Shown: positions 8,252 through 15,634 of the stretch, one piece after another | Layout: the number at the start of each line of letters is the position of its first letter | Position numbering within the stretch: position 1 is the first letter of the stretch | Assembly: GCA_964504625.1 (NCBI GenBank) | Contig: CAZDEK010000004.1 | Location: 1 to 24,490, forward strand | Direction of reading: 5' to 3' | Origin: CAZDEK01 sp964504625 | GTDB taxonomy: Bacteria; Patescibacteriota; Saccharimonadia; CAILAD01; GCA-016700035 | DNA length: 24,490 nucleotides | The notes under the pieces: model-generated | Told to the model about the DNA's origin: nothing | Databases searched by the model: none | The model's input: only the letters and a program-made list of their open reading frames with translations | Position numbers and translations under genes: made by a program

Positions 8252-8279
8252 ATTGTAGCACGAGCGCTTAGCCTATAAA
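8252..8279 (-). promoter_or_regulatory. Promoter of the coiled-coil gene
   Basis: On the minus strand TTTATA (8279-8274), a 16-bp spacer and TACAAT (8257-8252) with the TGC extension. Transcription would start near 8245, leaving about 35 nt of leader that includes the Shine-Dalgarno AGAGGA. The promoter overlaps the 3' end of the AEC gene, so the two minus-strand genes can be transcribed separately. Confidence 0.5.
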
Positions 8280-9185
8280 GCGGGCAATGAGCGGTAATGT
8301 GACCAAGCTAATTATGGTGGTTGCAACCATTACCGCGGCGGCGAATTGTCGATCAAGCTTGTAGGTTTCGGCCAGCACGAACGCTGTGACGGCTGTTGGC
8401 ATGGCAGCCAACAGAACCGAAGGCGCCAGACCGGCTGTGTGCATACCTAAGAATGGTAGCAGGAAGAGCGCAAGCAATGGTAGCGCGATGAGCTTAATGC
8501 TACTAGCGGTCAAGATCAGGCCTAGCTGCCGAGGTCGCGCATGTCCATGCAGAAAAGCGCCAAGTGCAAACAGTGCGACGGGCGAAGCCGTAACCGCGAG
8601 TAATTTTAGAGCAGGGTTTAAGAAGGTGTTGAGACTCGAAGGAAGCGGCACGAAGCTGAGGATTAGCCCTAGAGCCAAGGCGATCATCAGTGGGTTGCGG
8701 ATTAGTGAGCCGGTGATGCGTGATGCGTTCCGACTACCCAGGAAGATCCATTCGATCGCGATCAAGGCTACGACCATGCTAGCGACGAGCTGGACTGTAC
8801 TAATCGCTGCAGTGAGTGATGGCTGGTTAGTAGGGAGGGTGGCAGCTGCTACCGGGATGCCAAGATACACAGTGTTACCAACTAGGCCAACTAGAAAGAT
8901 GGCAGCTTGAAGTTTACGAGATAATCGGCTCAGTCGCAGGCTGGTAGCCAGGACGATGGCGGACACGACGACGAGACCGAGATTAGCGAGCAGAGCTTGA
9001 CCGACGGCCGGTTCGCGCCAAGCCAGACCAGTAAAGCTTTGAATGATCAATGCCGGCAATGCAACGTAATACACGAAGCCATTCAGGGCGGATATCCAGC
9101 TAGGCTTGACGATGTGCAAGGCGCGCAGTCCGTAACCAGCGACAATCACTAGAAAGATAGGGATGATGGCGAGAAAGGTATTCAC
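8268..9185 (-). CDS. AEC-family (auxin efflux carrier-like) membrane transporter
   Basis: A 305-residue, very hydrophobic protein with about 10 predicted helices, the usual size for the bacterial AEC/membrane-transport-protein family (PF03547). Typical features are the N-terminal IIPIFLVIVAGYGLR, the LNGFVYYVALPALII helix with Asn and paired Pro residues, and the late helix PSVLLAAMPTAVTAFVLAE with the conserved MP. Relatives carry malate, malonate and other small carboxylates; substrate cannot be read from sequence. The start is a GTG at 9185 placed 6 nt after a TACTAT box, so it appears to be leaderless. Divergent from the MFS exporter. Confidence 0.85.
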   Translation of the reverse strand: MNTFLAIIPIFLVIVAGYGLRALHIVKPSWISALNGFVYYVALPALIIQSFTGLAWREPAVGQALLANLGLVVVSAIVLATSLRLSRLSRKLQAAIFLVGLVGNTVYLGIPVAAATLPTNQPSLTAAISTVQLVASMVVALIAIEWIFLGSRNASRITGSLIRNPLMIALALGLILSFVPLPSSLNTFLNPALKLLAVTASPVALFALGAFLHGHARPRQLGLILTASSIKLIALPLLALFLLPFLGMHTAGLAPSVLLAAMPTAVTAFVLAETYKLDRQFAAAVMVATTIISLVTLPLIARFIG

Positions 9186-9191
9186 GCTCGG

Positions 9192-9197
9192 ATAGTA
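9192..9197 (-). promoter_or_regulatory. -10 box giving a leaderless AEC transcript
   Basis: TACTAT on the minus strand (9197-9192) ends 6 nt before the GTG start at 9185, so the predicted first transcribed base is the G of the start codon. No good -35 is seen. Confidence 0.45.
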
Positions 9198-9234
9198 TTC
9201 ATGCTTGATACTATTTTACGCTAGCGAGGCCACT

Positions 9235-9263
9235 TTGACAGCCGTTGAGAATTGAATTAACAT
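9235..9263 (+). promoter_or_regulatory. Promoter of the MFS exporter, leaderless
   Basis: A perfect TTGACA (9235-9240), exact 17-bp spacer, and TAACAT (9258-9263). The transcription start would fall at 9270-9271, right on the second ATG, so the upstream in-frame ATG at 9262 sits inside the -10 box and would not be transcribed. Confidence 0.7.
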
Positions 9264-9268
9264 GTTAA
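9257..9268. promoter_or_regulatory. 12-bp palindrome over the MFS -10 box, possible operator
   Basis: TTAACATGTTAA is a perfect inverted repeat covering the -10 box and its downstream edge. Its position and form (compare the 12-bp palindromes of MarR/SlyA-type regulators) would suit a repressor site for an efflux gene. Palindromes of this length occur by chance several times in a window this size, and no regulator gene is adjacent. Confidence 0.3.
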
Positions 9269-9270
9269 CT

Positions 9271-10998
9271 ATGACGGCAAAGACCGCACATCAGCCAGCT
9301 TGGCGCAAATGGGGCAAGCTGGTCGTTCTTTCTCTCGCGTTGGCGATCATTGTGATCGATACCACGCTGCTGAATGTATCATTGCGTAATATCGTCGTAG
9401 ATCTCAATACAAATTTTACTCAGATTCAGTGGGTTATCACGATCTACACATTGACCTTGGCCGCATTCACGATTACTGGTGGACGGCTAGGTGACTTATA
9501 TGGACGTAAGCGCATGTTTATGCTGGGTGCCATACTGTTTGGTATCGGTAGTTTTATTGCGTCGATCTCGACCAATATTTCACACATGCTGATAGGAGAA
9601 TCGATCATCGAGGGCTTTGGAGCGGCACTGATGATGCCGGCTACTGCTTCGCTGTTAGTCACGAACTTCGAGGGCCGTGATCGGGCGATCGCTTTCGCTT
9701 TCTTCGGTGCGGTCGCTGGCGGAGCTAGTGCTTTGGGGCCGATTCTAGGCGGTTGGCTGACGACCAATTACTCTTGGCGCTGGGGATTTCGGATCAATGT
9801 CTTTGTCGTGCTGCTTTTACTGGTTGGTTCGGTGCTCATCAAAGATGCCCGCGATAAACTTGAGAAGACCGAGATTGATTGGCTTGGCGTTTTCTTGTCA
9901 TCCACCGGTCTGTTGGCGCTCGTCTTTGGGATCATTCAAAGCTCAGACTATGGCTGGTGGATCGCTAAGCAGAGCTTCGATATTTTTCAGTTCGATGTGA
10001 CTCCGTGGGGCTTGTCGATTACGCCGGTTGCGGTAACGCTTGGGATTATTTTGCTGATTCTCTTTATGCTGTGGCAGAAGCGGCGAGAGCGACTCGGCCA
10101 CACCCCACTGGTCAGCCTGCATCTGTTTGAAAATCGTCAGTTCGTCAGTGGTATGGCAGTCACGGCCGCTAACTCACTCTCGCTGACGGGTCTCATCTTT
10201 GTCTTGCCGATTTATTATCAAGTGGTGCATGGGCTGGATGCATTCCAAACTGGTAAGGCCCTCTTTCCATTATCGCTGGCGGTCTTCATCGCTTCACCGG
10301 CGGCATTGTCGCTCGCGCGTAAGCTCAAGCCGAAGACGATCATCATGATGGGACTTGTCGCTTCTGCGCTTTCGATTCTCGTCATGATTTATACGCTGAC
10401 TACTGCGGCAAATGTAAATTCTTTGATTCCGGGCCTCGTGCTATTTGGTGTTGGCGTTGGGCTCATCCAGAGCCAAGTGAATAATCTTACCCTGTCAGCA
10501 GTAGATGCGAACCTGGCTGGTGAGGCCAGTGGTGTCAATAATACGATGCGTCAGGTTGGAGCGAGTTTCGGTGCCGCTCTGATCGGTGCTGCTTTGTTTG
10601 CAAATATTGCCACTCAGATCGGCGTGAAGATTCAGGCTGACTCAGTCATCCCAGCCGCCGCTAAAGATAAGATCGTTGCCCAGGCTCGTGAGACTTCGAA
10701 GAACGGAGGCTTCGGTGGCAGCAGCGAGAATCAGGCACCTGATCCAGAATTCATGCGGTCAATTGCGACATTACCGCCTCAGATTCAGGCTCAGGCCATT
10801 GAGAAGTATCGCAATGAACAGATGAAAATCGGCGAAGCGGTCAAAGACGATGTGCAGGATGCGATAGTGATAGCTTCGAAAGACACTCTCTGGGTCGCCT
10901 TTGGCTTCGCCGTCGTCGCGATCTTCATTGGTTTCGGTCTACCGAAGCTAGCTCCCATGATGGGTAACAGTGCCGGCAAGCCCAATGTCGGGCATTAA
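9271..10998 (+). CDS. MFS exporter, DHA2 (EmrB/QacA) family
   Basis: A 575-residue protein with about 14 predicted helices. It has DHA2 hallmarks: helix 1 with the acidic D in IVIDTTLLNVSLR, WVITIYTLTLAAFTI, motif A GGRLGDLYGRKR between helices 2 and 3, and antiporter motif C in helix 5 (GALGP-like ALGPILGGWLTTNYSWRW). A soluble insert near the C-terminus (about residues 465-530, Gln/Ala/Lys rich) precedes the last helix and is typical of this family. It should exchange protons for drugs or other amphipathic compounds; the substrate is unknown. The second ATG (9271) was chosen because the promoter geometry makes it leaderless. No EmrA-type adaptor is present, as expected in a monoderm. Confidence 0.92.
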   Translation: MTAKTAHQPAWRKWGKLVVLSLALAIIVIDTTLLNVSLRNIVVDLNTNFTQIQWVITIYTLTLAAFTITGGRLGDLYGRKRMFMLGAILFGIGSFIASISTNISHMLIGESIIEGFGAALMMPATASLLVTNFEGRDRAIAFAFFGAVAGGASALGPILGGWLTTNYSWRWGFRINVFVVLLLLVGSVLIKDARDKLEKTEIDWLGVFLSSTGLLALVFGIIQSSDYGWWIAKQSFDIFQFDVTPWGLSITPVAVTLGIILLILFMLWQKRRERLGHTPLVSLHLFENRQFVSGMAVTAANSLSLTGLIFVLPIYYQVVHGLDAFQTGKALFPLSLAVFIASPAALSLARKLKPKTIIMMGLVASALSILVMIYTLTTAANVNSLIPGLVLFGVGVGLIQSQVNNLTLSAVDANLAGEASGVNNTMRQVGASFGAALIGAALFANIATQIGVKIQADSVIPAAAKDKIVAQARETSKNGGFGGSSENQAPDPEFMRSIATLPPQIQAQAIEKYRNEQMKIGEAVKDDVQDAIVIASKDTLWVAFGFAVVAIFIGFGLPKLAPMMGNSAGKPNVGH

Positions 10999-11008
10999 TA
11001 TGCGATAG

Positions 11009-11698
11009 TTAGCTCTGAGCACCGCTAGCAGCTGGCTGCTTGGTGCTTGATCGACGACTCTTCCGCTTCAGCGACTGAGTCGCTTTCTTTTTGGTGGCAG
11101 TTTTTTTCTGAGCAGGCTTTGAGCTGGTGAGCTTTTTAGGGGCTGACTTGGTGCTGAGACGTGGCGCGCTGGAGCCAGTGAGCTTTTTCTGTAGATCTCC
11201 GACCGCTTTTGCATCAACCGCTTCGAGCGATATGCCGTACCCGCCGCCAATCAGATCGAGGTAGATATAACTACTGCGCAGCATACGATCATATGGATTG
11301 GCAACGATTGTCATTTTCTGGATCTGATCATAGCTCACGATCACCGTACGTTTCGTCCACCAGCCAGTTTCGAGGAGAATTCCCTGCGGTGTAAGGTTGT
11401 AGCGAGTCGTCAGTGTCGAGATGATCCCGCGAATGATGGCATATAGGAGGATGCTACCGAAGAAAACAGGCAGCACGATATTAAACGGTTCGAGAAAAGC
11501 TTGTGCTATTTCTGCGTCTGAGATGCCGAAGGCTTTGGCAGATCGAATCAGGCGAAAAGCCGTGATCGCGACCGTAACGAAAATCACCCAGAACAGTAGA
11601 TTTTTGACTGAGCGAGTAAAGAAATATCCGAGATGGTACCAAAAGGCGCGCGGGGAACGGGGGATGATCGTAGCCGCGGCCTGCTTTGTAGCGGCCAT
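11009..11698 (-). CDS. Membrane-anchored bacterial PH-domain (bPH2) protein with a basic tail
   Basis: A 229-residue protein. Two membrane helices (about 33-52 and 74-92) are followed by a bPH2/YdbT-like domain (about 93-170) recognisable from TTRYNLTPQGILLETGWWTKR...VSYDQIQKMTI...RSSYIYLD. The last 60 residues are almost only Lys, Ser, Thr, Ala, Arg and Pro (KKTATKKKATQSLKRKSRR), like the tail of histone H1 or of DNA-binding HU variants. The PH domain and tail should be cytoplasmic. Function is unknown; the tail could bind nucleic acid, acidic lipid or ribosomes. The start at 11698 has a weak TAATCT 9 nt upstream. It converges with the MFS gene with only 10 bases between them. Confidence 0.8.
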   Translation of the reverse strand: MAATKQAAATIIPRSPRAFWYHLGYFFTRSVKNLLFWVIFVTVAITAFRLIRSAKAFGISDAEIAQAFLEPFNIVLPVFFGSILLYAIIRGIISTLTTRYNLTPQGILLETGWWTKRTVIVSYDQIQKMTIVANPYDRMLRSSYIYLDLIGGGYGISLEAVDAKAVGDLQKKLTGSSAPRLSTKSAPKKLTSSKPAQKKTATKKKATQSLKRKSRRSSTKQPAASGAQS

Positions 11699-11757
11699 AT
11701 GCTTTCTAGATTACGCTGTGAAACCGCTGGCTACAAACATGAGCAGGATACAGAAAG

Positions 11758-12099
11758 TTATTCGGGGGTTTTGCCGCCGTGTCGTTCGCGAAATTTATTG
11801 ATCCGCCGCTCACCAGCATTTTTCACCAGGATATTGAGGACGGCGGCGATGATACCGACGCCAGCGAGGACGTAGAAGATGGTGAAGAGTTTACCCAGTG
11901 GCGTGTGAGGCACGATGTCGCCATATCCAATAGTGGTAAGAGTGATGGTCGAGAAGTAGAGTGAATCTAGCCAGCTGAGTGACTCTTGAAAATGGTAAAA
12001 CACTGTGCCGATACCTAGCACCATTGCACCGATCATAGCAACCCAGCGATAACGTTTAGCGGTGCGGAGAGTTTGCTTAGTGGATTCGTTCATAATCAT
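11758..12099 (-). CDS. Two-helix potassium channel (ion-channel 2 family)
   Basis: About 111-113 residues, with two membrane helices (about 18-36 and 70-92) flanking a pore helix and the K+ selectivity filter TTIGYGD (residues 55-61). A short basic C-terminus follows, with no RCK or other gating domain. Four subunits would form a KcsA-like K+ channel in the cytoplasmic membrane. Two starts are possible: ATG at 12099 (5 nt after a TACACT box) or ATG at 12093 (6 nt after TAATAT); both fit a leaderless transcript. Divergent from the VKOR gene. Confidence 0.92.
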   Translation of the reverse strand: MIMNESTKQTLRTAKRYRWVAMIGAMVLGIGTVFYHFQESLSWLDSLYFSTITLTTIGYGDIVPHTPLGKLFTIFYVLAGVGIIAAVLNILVKNAGERRINKFRERHGGKTPE

Positions 12100-12110
12100 A
12101 TATTAGTGTA
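12100..12110 (-). promoter_or_regulatory. Overlapping -10 boxes of the K+ channel gene
   Basis: On the minus strand TACACT (12110-12105) and TAATAT (12105-12100) overlap by one base. Each matches TATAAT at 4 of 6 positions. They lie 5 nt before ATG 12099 and 6 nt before ATG 12093 respectively, so the box used would decide the start codon. Confidence 0.4.
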
Positions 12111-12146
12111 CAGCAATTGCTAAAAAAAACACTGTACTCGTCGGCG

Positions 12147-12152
12147 TATAAT
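12147..12152 (+). promoter_or_regulatory. Consensus -10 box, leaderless VKOR transcript
   Basis: A perfect TATAAT ends 6 nt before the ATG at 12159, so the expected first transcribed base is the A of the start codon. This places the promoter inside the longer open frame that begins at 12117, and argues for the 12159 start. Confidence 0.65.
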
Positions 12153-12158
12153 AAGCGT

Positions 12159-12734
12159 ATGGCAAAACGTACACATCATCTCTATCTCTGGCAAACACTC
12201 ACCGGTGCGGCGCTGGTGGGGGCGACCGCATCGTTCATTCAGATTATCGAGCGCATTCAGTATGCTGAAGCACCGACGCGTCAGCTCTTTTGTAATCTTA
12301 ATAGCGTCTTTAGCTGCTCGAATGTCTTCGCGGCCTGGCAGTCGTCTGTCTTCGGATTCTCGAATGCCATCATGTGTCTGGCATTCTTCGTGACGATCTT
12401 CGGCGCGGCACTGGCTGGGCTGACTGGAGCACAACTCAGCCGCAATCTTCGTGCTTGGCTGCAGGGCCTGTCGGTTTTCTTTTTACTCTTCGGCGCGTGG
12501 TATTTGTGGCAAAGTACCTATGTCATTGGGGCGCTGTGCATTTTCTGTATCTTCTGCTATGCGGCGGTGATCCTGATGAATTTCGCTTGGTTGCGACTTA
12601 ATGCCGAGGATTTTCCTCTCAAGTCGGGCCGAGAAGGCATGCGCTGGCTGGTGGCGCGTAATGCCGACGTGGCTTTGTGGGTGATTTGGACACTGACGGT
12701 CGCCGGCTGGATGCTACTCCGCTTCGCAGTCTAG
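12159..12734 (+). CDS. VKOR-family disulfide-generating membrane protein
   Basis: A 191-residue protein with five likely helices. It carries the four VKOR cysteines: the loop pair C45 and C53 in CNLNSVFSCSNVF, followed by QSSVFGFSNA (a serine, then the FGxxNA turn), and the redox-active C127-I-F-C130 in the fourth helix, with an extra C133. Bacterial VKOR reoxidises a DsbA-like thioredoxin-fold protein outside the membrane and passes electrons to quinone. Here there is no fused thioredoxin domain and no DsbA-like gene in the window. Likely clients in the window are the Cys-containing secreted cytochrome b5 and FAS1 proteins. The start at 12159 is set by the promoter. Confidence 0.9.
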   Translation: MAKRTHHLYLWQTLTGAALVGATASFIQIIERIQYAEAPTRQLFCNLNSVFSCSNVFAAWQSSVFGFSNAIMCLAFFVTIFGAALAGLTGAQLSRNLRAWLQGLSVFFLLFGAWYLWQSTYVIGALCIFCIFCYAAVILMNFAWLRLNAEDFPLKSGREGMRWLVARNADVALWVIWTLTVAGWMLLRFAV

Positions 12735-12754
12735 CAGAAAGAGCGTACAAGTAG

Positions 12755-12784
12755 TTAACACGTCAAGCATCTGCGTGATACACT
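12755..12784 (+). promoter_or_regulatory. Promoter of the ABC transporter operon, leaderless
   Basis: TTAACA (12755-12760, 5 of 6), an 18-bp spacer, and TACACT (12779-12784) with a TGA extension in front (a TGn extended -10). It ends 7 nt before the ATG at 12792. The -35 region, TTAACACGTCAA (12755-12766), matches the palindrome at the MFS promoter in 10 of 12 positions. Confidence 0.6.
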
Positions 12785-12791
12785 AGATGCA

Positions 12792-13514
12792 ATGATCGAA
12801 GCGCGTGATGTTACAAAAACGTACGGGCGAGGTGATAACCTTTTCACCGCGCTCTACAATGTGAGCTTGCAGGTTCCGAAGGGGGCCACGGCTGCCATCA
12901 TTGGTAAGTCAGGCTCTGGTAAGTCGACACTCATGCACGTCTTGAGCGGTCTCGACCACGCCAGCTCAGGTGAGGTAATTATCGGTGGGAAGAGCTTACA
13001 GGAGCTGAAGGGCAAACAAATGGATGCCTTTCGAGCTACCGAGATGAGCTTTATTTTTCAGGCGTTTTTCGTTGAGGCAAATCAGACGTGTTATCAGAAT
13101 GTGATGTTGCCGCTCGAAATTGCTAAAGTGCCACGACGGGAGCGTCGCAAGAAGGTCGAAGAGGCGCTCAAGGCTGTCGACTTGTTAGAGAAAATCGATT
13201 CCCTCGCTAGCAATTTATCAGGCGGTCAGAAGCAGCGCCTGGCGATCGCGCGGGCGATCGTGAATAAGCCCAAGCTGATATTTGCCGACGAACCCACGGG
13301 GAATCTTGATAGTTCGACTGGGGAGCTCATCATTAAGCTACTGTTCTCGCTGAATCGTAAGCTTGGCTGTACATTGATCATTGTCACACATGATGAGGAA
13401 CTGGCTGATCGCTGCCAGCTGAAATTTTATATGAAAGATGGCGAGATCAGTGAGGTCGTCGGCAAAGCAAAACTGACAGCCAAGCAGCAACGCGAGATGG
13501 AGTCAGCACAGTGA
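12792..13514 (+). CDS. ABC transporter ATP-binding protein, MacB/LolD type
   Basis: A 240-residue ATPase with Walker A GKSGSGKST (38-46), Q-loop Q90, signature LSGGQKQR (142-149), Walker B LIFADEPTGNLD (162-173) and the switch histidine TH (199-200). The EPTGNLD sequence is typical of the LolD/MacB/FtsE branch. It would power the coupled permease encoded next (GTGA overlap). It lacks fused membrane segments. The C-terminal tail is Lys/Gln-rich. Confidence 0.95.
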   Translation: MIEARDVTKTYGRGDNLFTALYNVSLQVPKGATAAIIGKSGSGKSTLMHVLSGLDHASSGEVIIGGKSLQELKGKQMDAFRATEMSFIFQAFFVEANQTCYQNVMLPLEIAKVPRRERRKKVEEALKAVDLLEKIDSLASNLSGGQKQRLAIARAIVNKPKLIFADEPTGNLDSSTGELIIKLLFSLNRKLGCTLIIVTHDEELADRCQLKFYMKDGEISEVVGKAKLTAKQQREMESAQ

Positions 13515-14881
13515 GCTGGCGTGATCTCATCCGCCGTTCGGGAAGGAGCTTGAAGAGCGCTAAAGGTCGCACGATTTTGACGGCGCTGGCGATTGCCGTC
13601 GGTACGTTTGCTTTGACGCTTACGCTGGCTGCAAGTAACGGCGCAACAGCTTATGTGAATAAAGTGATTTCAGAGAACTTTGACCCAGCCGAGCTGATCG
13701 TCGCCAAAGACGAAGCTATCTTCGGTCGCGGTGATAATTCTAAGCCGCGTGAGTATGATCCGAGCTTCACCACGGTAATCAATAATGCTGGGGCGAGCAC
13801 TCAGATCAAGCGACTCAATGAGGAAGACCTCAATAAGCTCAAGGGTATTGAAGGTGTCGAGAGTGTTCGCGAGGACATCACAGTGCCATTACAGTATGTG
13901 ACGCGTGAGGGCCAGAAGCGTTACATCGGAAATGTCGCAGCCATGAACCCGTTTCAGAAAATGGAGCTACTTGCAGGCGAAGCGAAGAAGCCGCTCGATA
14001 CAGGCACCATTCTCTTACCCGAAGGCTATGTATCTGCACTTGGTTTTGCAAGCCCAGAAGAGGCAGTTGGTAAGACGATTACCTTGTCGATAGCCAAGCC
14101 CGTGACGCGCGAGTCGGCGCAGGCGGCTGTACAAAATTTCGCCCAAAATCCTGAGTCAGCAGCGCAGTCGGCGCAGACGAACTCGGTGCAAGAGAATTTC
14201 ACGATCGCTGCAGTCTTGAAGAAACCAACAGCTTCTCAGCCGGGCACGGAGCTCTATTTCTACGTTAATCAAGATGATGCTCGCCGACTCAATGACCTAG
14301 CGACACAAGGTACGGCTAACTTTCGAACTTACAACTTCGTGTACGTAAAGGCAGCAGATGGCACAAATGAGACAAAGTTGATCGCAACCCAAGACCGTAT
14401 TAAGGCAGCTGGCTTTACAGCTCAAAGTGTGAAAGATACCCAAAAGTTTTTGACCAATATCATCGGTGTGTTACAAGGGATTGTGGCGGGTTTTGGCGCG
14501 ATCGCGGTAATTGCCTCAGTCTTTGGCATCATTAATACGATGTATATCAGTGTGTTGCAGCGGACACGTGAGATCGGACTCATGAAAGCGCTAGGCATGC
14601 GTAAGCGCGACATTGGCCGGTTGTTTCGCTTTGAAGCGGCCTGGATTGGCTTTCTTGGTGGAGTGATTGGCTCCGTGCTTGGGGTGGGCTTGGGTACGGT
14701 GCTCAACCCTTGGATAAATAAACAGCTCAGCCTTGATGCTGGCTCCAACCTGCTCATCTTTAAGCCGTTAGAAATTATCATTCTTGTCATGATCCTGATG
14801 GTAGTTTCTATTCTGGCTGGCTGGCTACCCTCACGTAAGGCTGCTAAGCTCGATCCAATCGAAGCACTACGCACCGAATAA
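13511..14881 (+). CDS. MacB/FtsX-like ABC permease
   Basis: A 456-residue permease with the type VII ABC layout. One N-terminal helix (about 22-42, after SAKGRTILTALAIAVGTF) is followed by a large extracytoplasmic MacB_PCD-like domain (about 45-300), then three C-terminal helices. The first of these ends in NTMYISVLQRTREIGLMKALGMRKRDI (the coupling helix of the FtsX domain), and the protein ends SRKAAKLDPIEALRTE. Such transporters work by mechanotransmission, moving or extracting peptides, lipoproteins or antibiotics on the outer face. The start is a GTG overlapping the ATPase stop. No MacA-like adaptor is adjacent. Confidence 0.93.
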   Translation: MSWRDLIRRSGRSLKSAKGRTILTALAIAVGTFALTLTLAASNGATAYVNKVISENFDPAELIVAKDEAIFGRGDNSKPREYDPSFTTVINNAGASTQIKRLNEEDLNKLKGIEGVESVREDITVPLQYVTREGQKRYIGNVAAMNPFQKMELLAGEAKKPLDTGTILLPEGYVSALGFASPEEAVGKTITLSIAKPVTRESAQAAVQNFAQNPESAAQSAQTNSVQENFTIAAVLKKPTASQPGTELYFYVNQDDARRLNDLATQGTANFRTYNFVYVKAADGTNETKLIATQDRIKAAGFTAQSVKDTQKFLTNIIGVLQGIVAGFGAIAVIASVFGIINTMYISVLQRTREIGLMKALGMRKRDIGRLFRFEAAWIGFLGGVIGSVLGVGLGTVLNPWINKQLSLDAGSNLLIFKPLEIIILVMILMVVSILAGWLPSRKAAKLDPIEALRTE

Positions 14882-15153
14882 TGCGCGTATCGCCCGCCTA
14901 CTCTCTCTACATTCTAAAATGTGCTGATGACTCGCTCTATACCGGCATCACCACCGACCTGACACGCCGGCTCACCGAGCACAATACTTCATCACTCGGT
15001 GCTGTATATACGCGAAGTCGTCGGCCGGTTGAGCTAGTGTATCGACGTAACTATCGTGATCGTTCTGCGGCACAGCGAGCTGAAGCCAAGATAAAGAAGC
15101 TTACACGAGCCGCTAAGCTGGCGCTCATTGCTCAGCAGGGCTTATCTATTTAG
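14881..15153 (+). CDS. GIY-YIG domain protein (UPF0213-like)
   Basis: A 90-residue single-domain protein. YSLYILKC (7-14) and YTGITTDLTRRLTEHN (20-35) are the two GIY-YIG strands and the helix with the conserved Arg; E68 is in place for metal binding. Free-standing members are nuclease-like, with unclear roles. Its ATG shares one base with the permease stop (TAATG), so it is likely cotranscribed with the ABC operon, probably without functional connection. It overlaps the convergent small membrane-protein gene by 8 bp. Confidence 0.9.
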   Translation: MRVSPAYSLYILKCADDSLYTGITTDLTRRLTEHNTSSLGAVYTRSRRPVELVYRRNYRDRSAAQRAEAKIKKLTRAAKLALIAQQGLSI

Positions 15154-15490
15154 CGGCTTCCAGGAAAAAGACGGCTACAAACACCTGCAGCAGCAGGACT
15201 AAGAGCAGAAGATTATAGACTTGATCGGTCAAACCCTGATTACGCCGCATCTCAAGGATGACTACAATAATCCCAGCGCCGAGGATTTTAAGGCCAGCCG
15301 CCCAGTGGACGAGATCTTCAGCTTCGAGCGCGTAGAGCAATAGCCCTGTAATGAGCTGTAAGCGAGCACCGTTGAGGGCGAGACTGGTGACTTCTTTATT
15401 CTTGAGCTTCCATTGCGACAACAGGCCGGCTGCGATTGCGGCAAAGCCGAAGAGGTGAATGTAGAGGAGGGCTTTCGAAAGGGCTGCCAT
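15146..15490 (-). CDS. Small four-helix membrane protein of unknown function
   Basis: A 114-residue protein with about four hydrophobic helices (roughly 5-25, 40-57, 62-80 and 92-112) separated by short charged turns. It has no Cys, and the few charged residues within or near helices include E57, D59 and H62. No family is recognised. It stands alone on the minus strand between the GIY-YIG gene and the flavocytochrome operon. Confidence 0.65.
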   Translation of the reverse strand: MAALSKALLYIHLFGFAAIAAGLLSQWKLKNKEVTSLALNGARLQLITGLLLYALEAEDLVHWAAGLKILGAGIIVVILEMRRNQGLTDQVYNLLLLVLLLQVFVAVFFLEAAK

Positions 15491-15574
15491 GGATAGTGTC
15501 TCGCTTATGCTGTTGAGTATATCGAATGAATATCAAATGAGCCAGTTTTGCTATGAGTGCGCTGAATTAAGTGT

Positions 15575-15603
15575 TTGTCCATAATCTCATAGCACGGTAG
15601 AAT
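15575..15603 (+). promoter_or_regulatory. Promoter of the flavocytochrome operon
   Basis: TTGTCC (15575-15580, 4 of 6), an exact 17-bp spacer, and TAGAAT (15598-15603, 5 of 6). The expected start near 15610 gives a leader of about 25 nt without a strong Shine-Dalgarno sequence. A weaker TAATCT at 15622-15627, 7 nt before the ATG, could alternatively give a leaderless transcript. Confidence 0.5.
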
Positions 15604-15634
15604 CATAAGCAGGATTGAAAATAATCTGGGATTT

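Noticed and set aside
8386..8910. Long open frame on the plus strand inside the AEC gene (174 codons)
   Set aside because: It is fully antisense to a clear membrane transporter and its product has no plausible fold or promoter; it is a codon-composition shadow.
11018..11047. Imperfect hairpin AGCACC...GGTGCT as terminator of the MFS gene
   Set aside because: It has internal loops, no T-tract follows on the plus strand, and it lies within the last codons of the minus-strand PH-domain gene.
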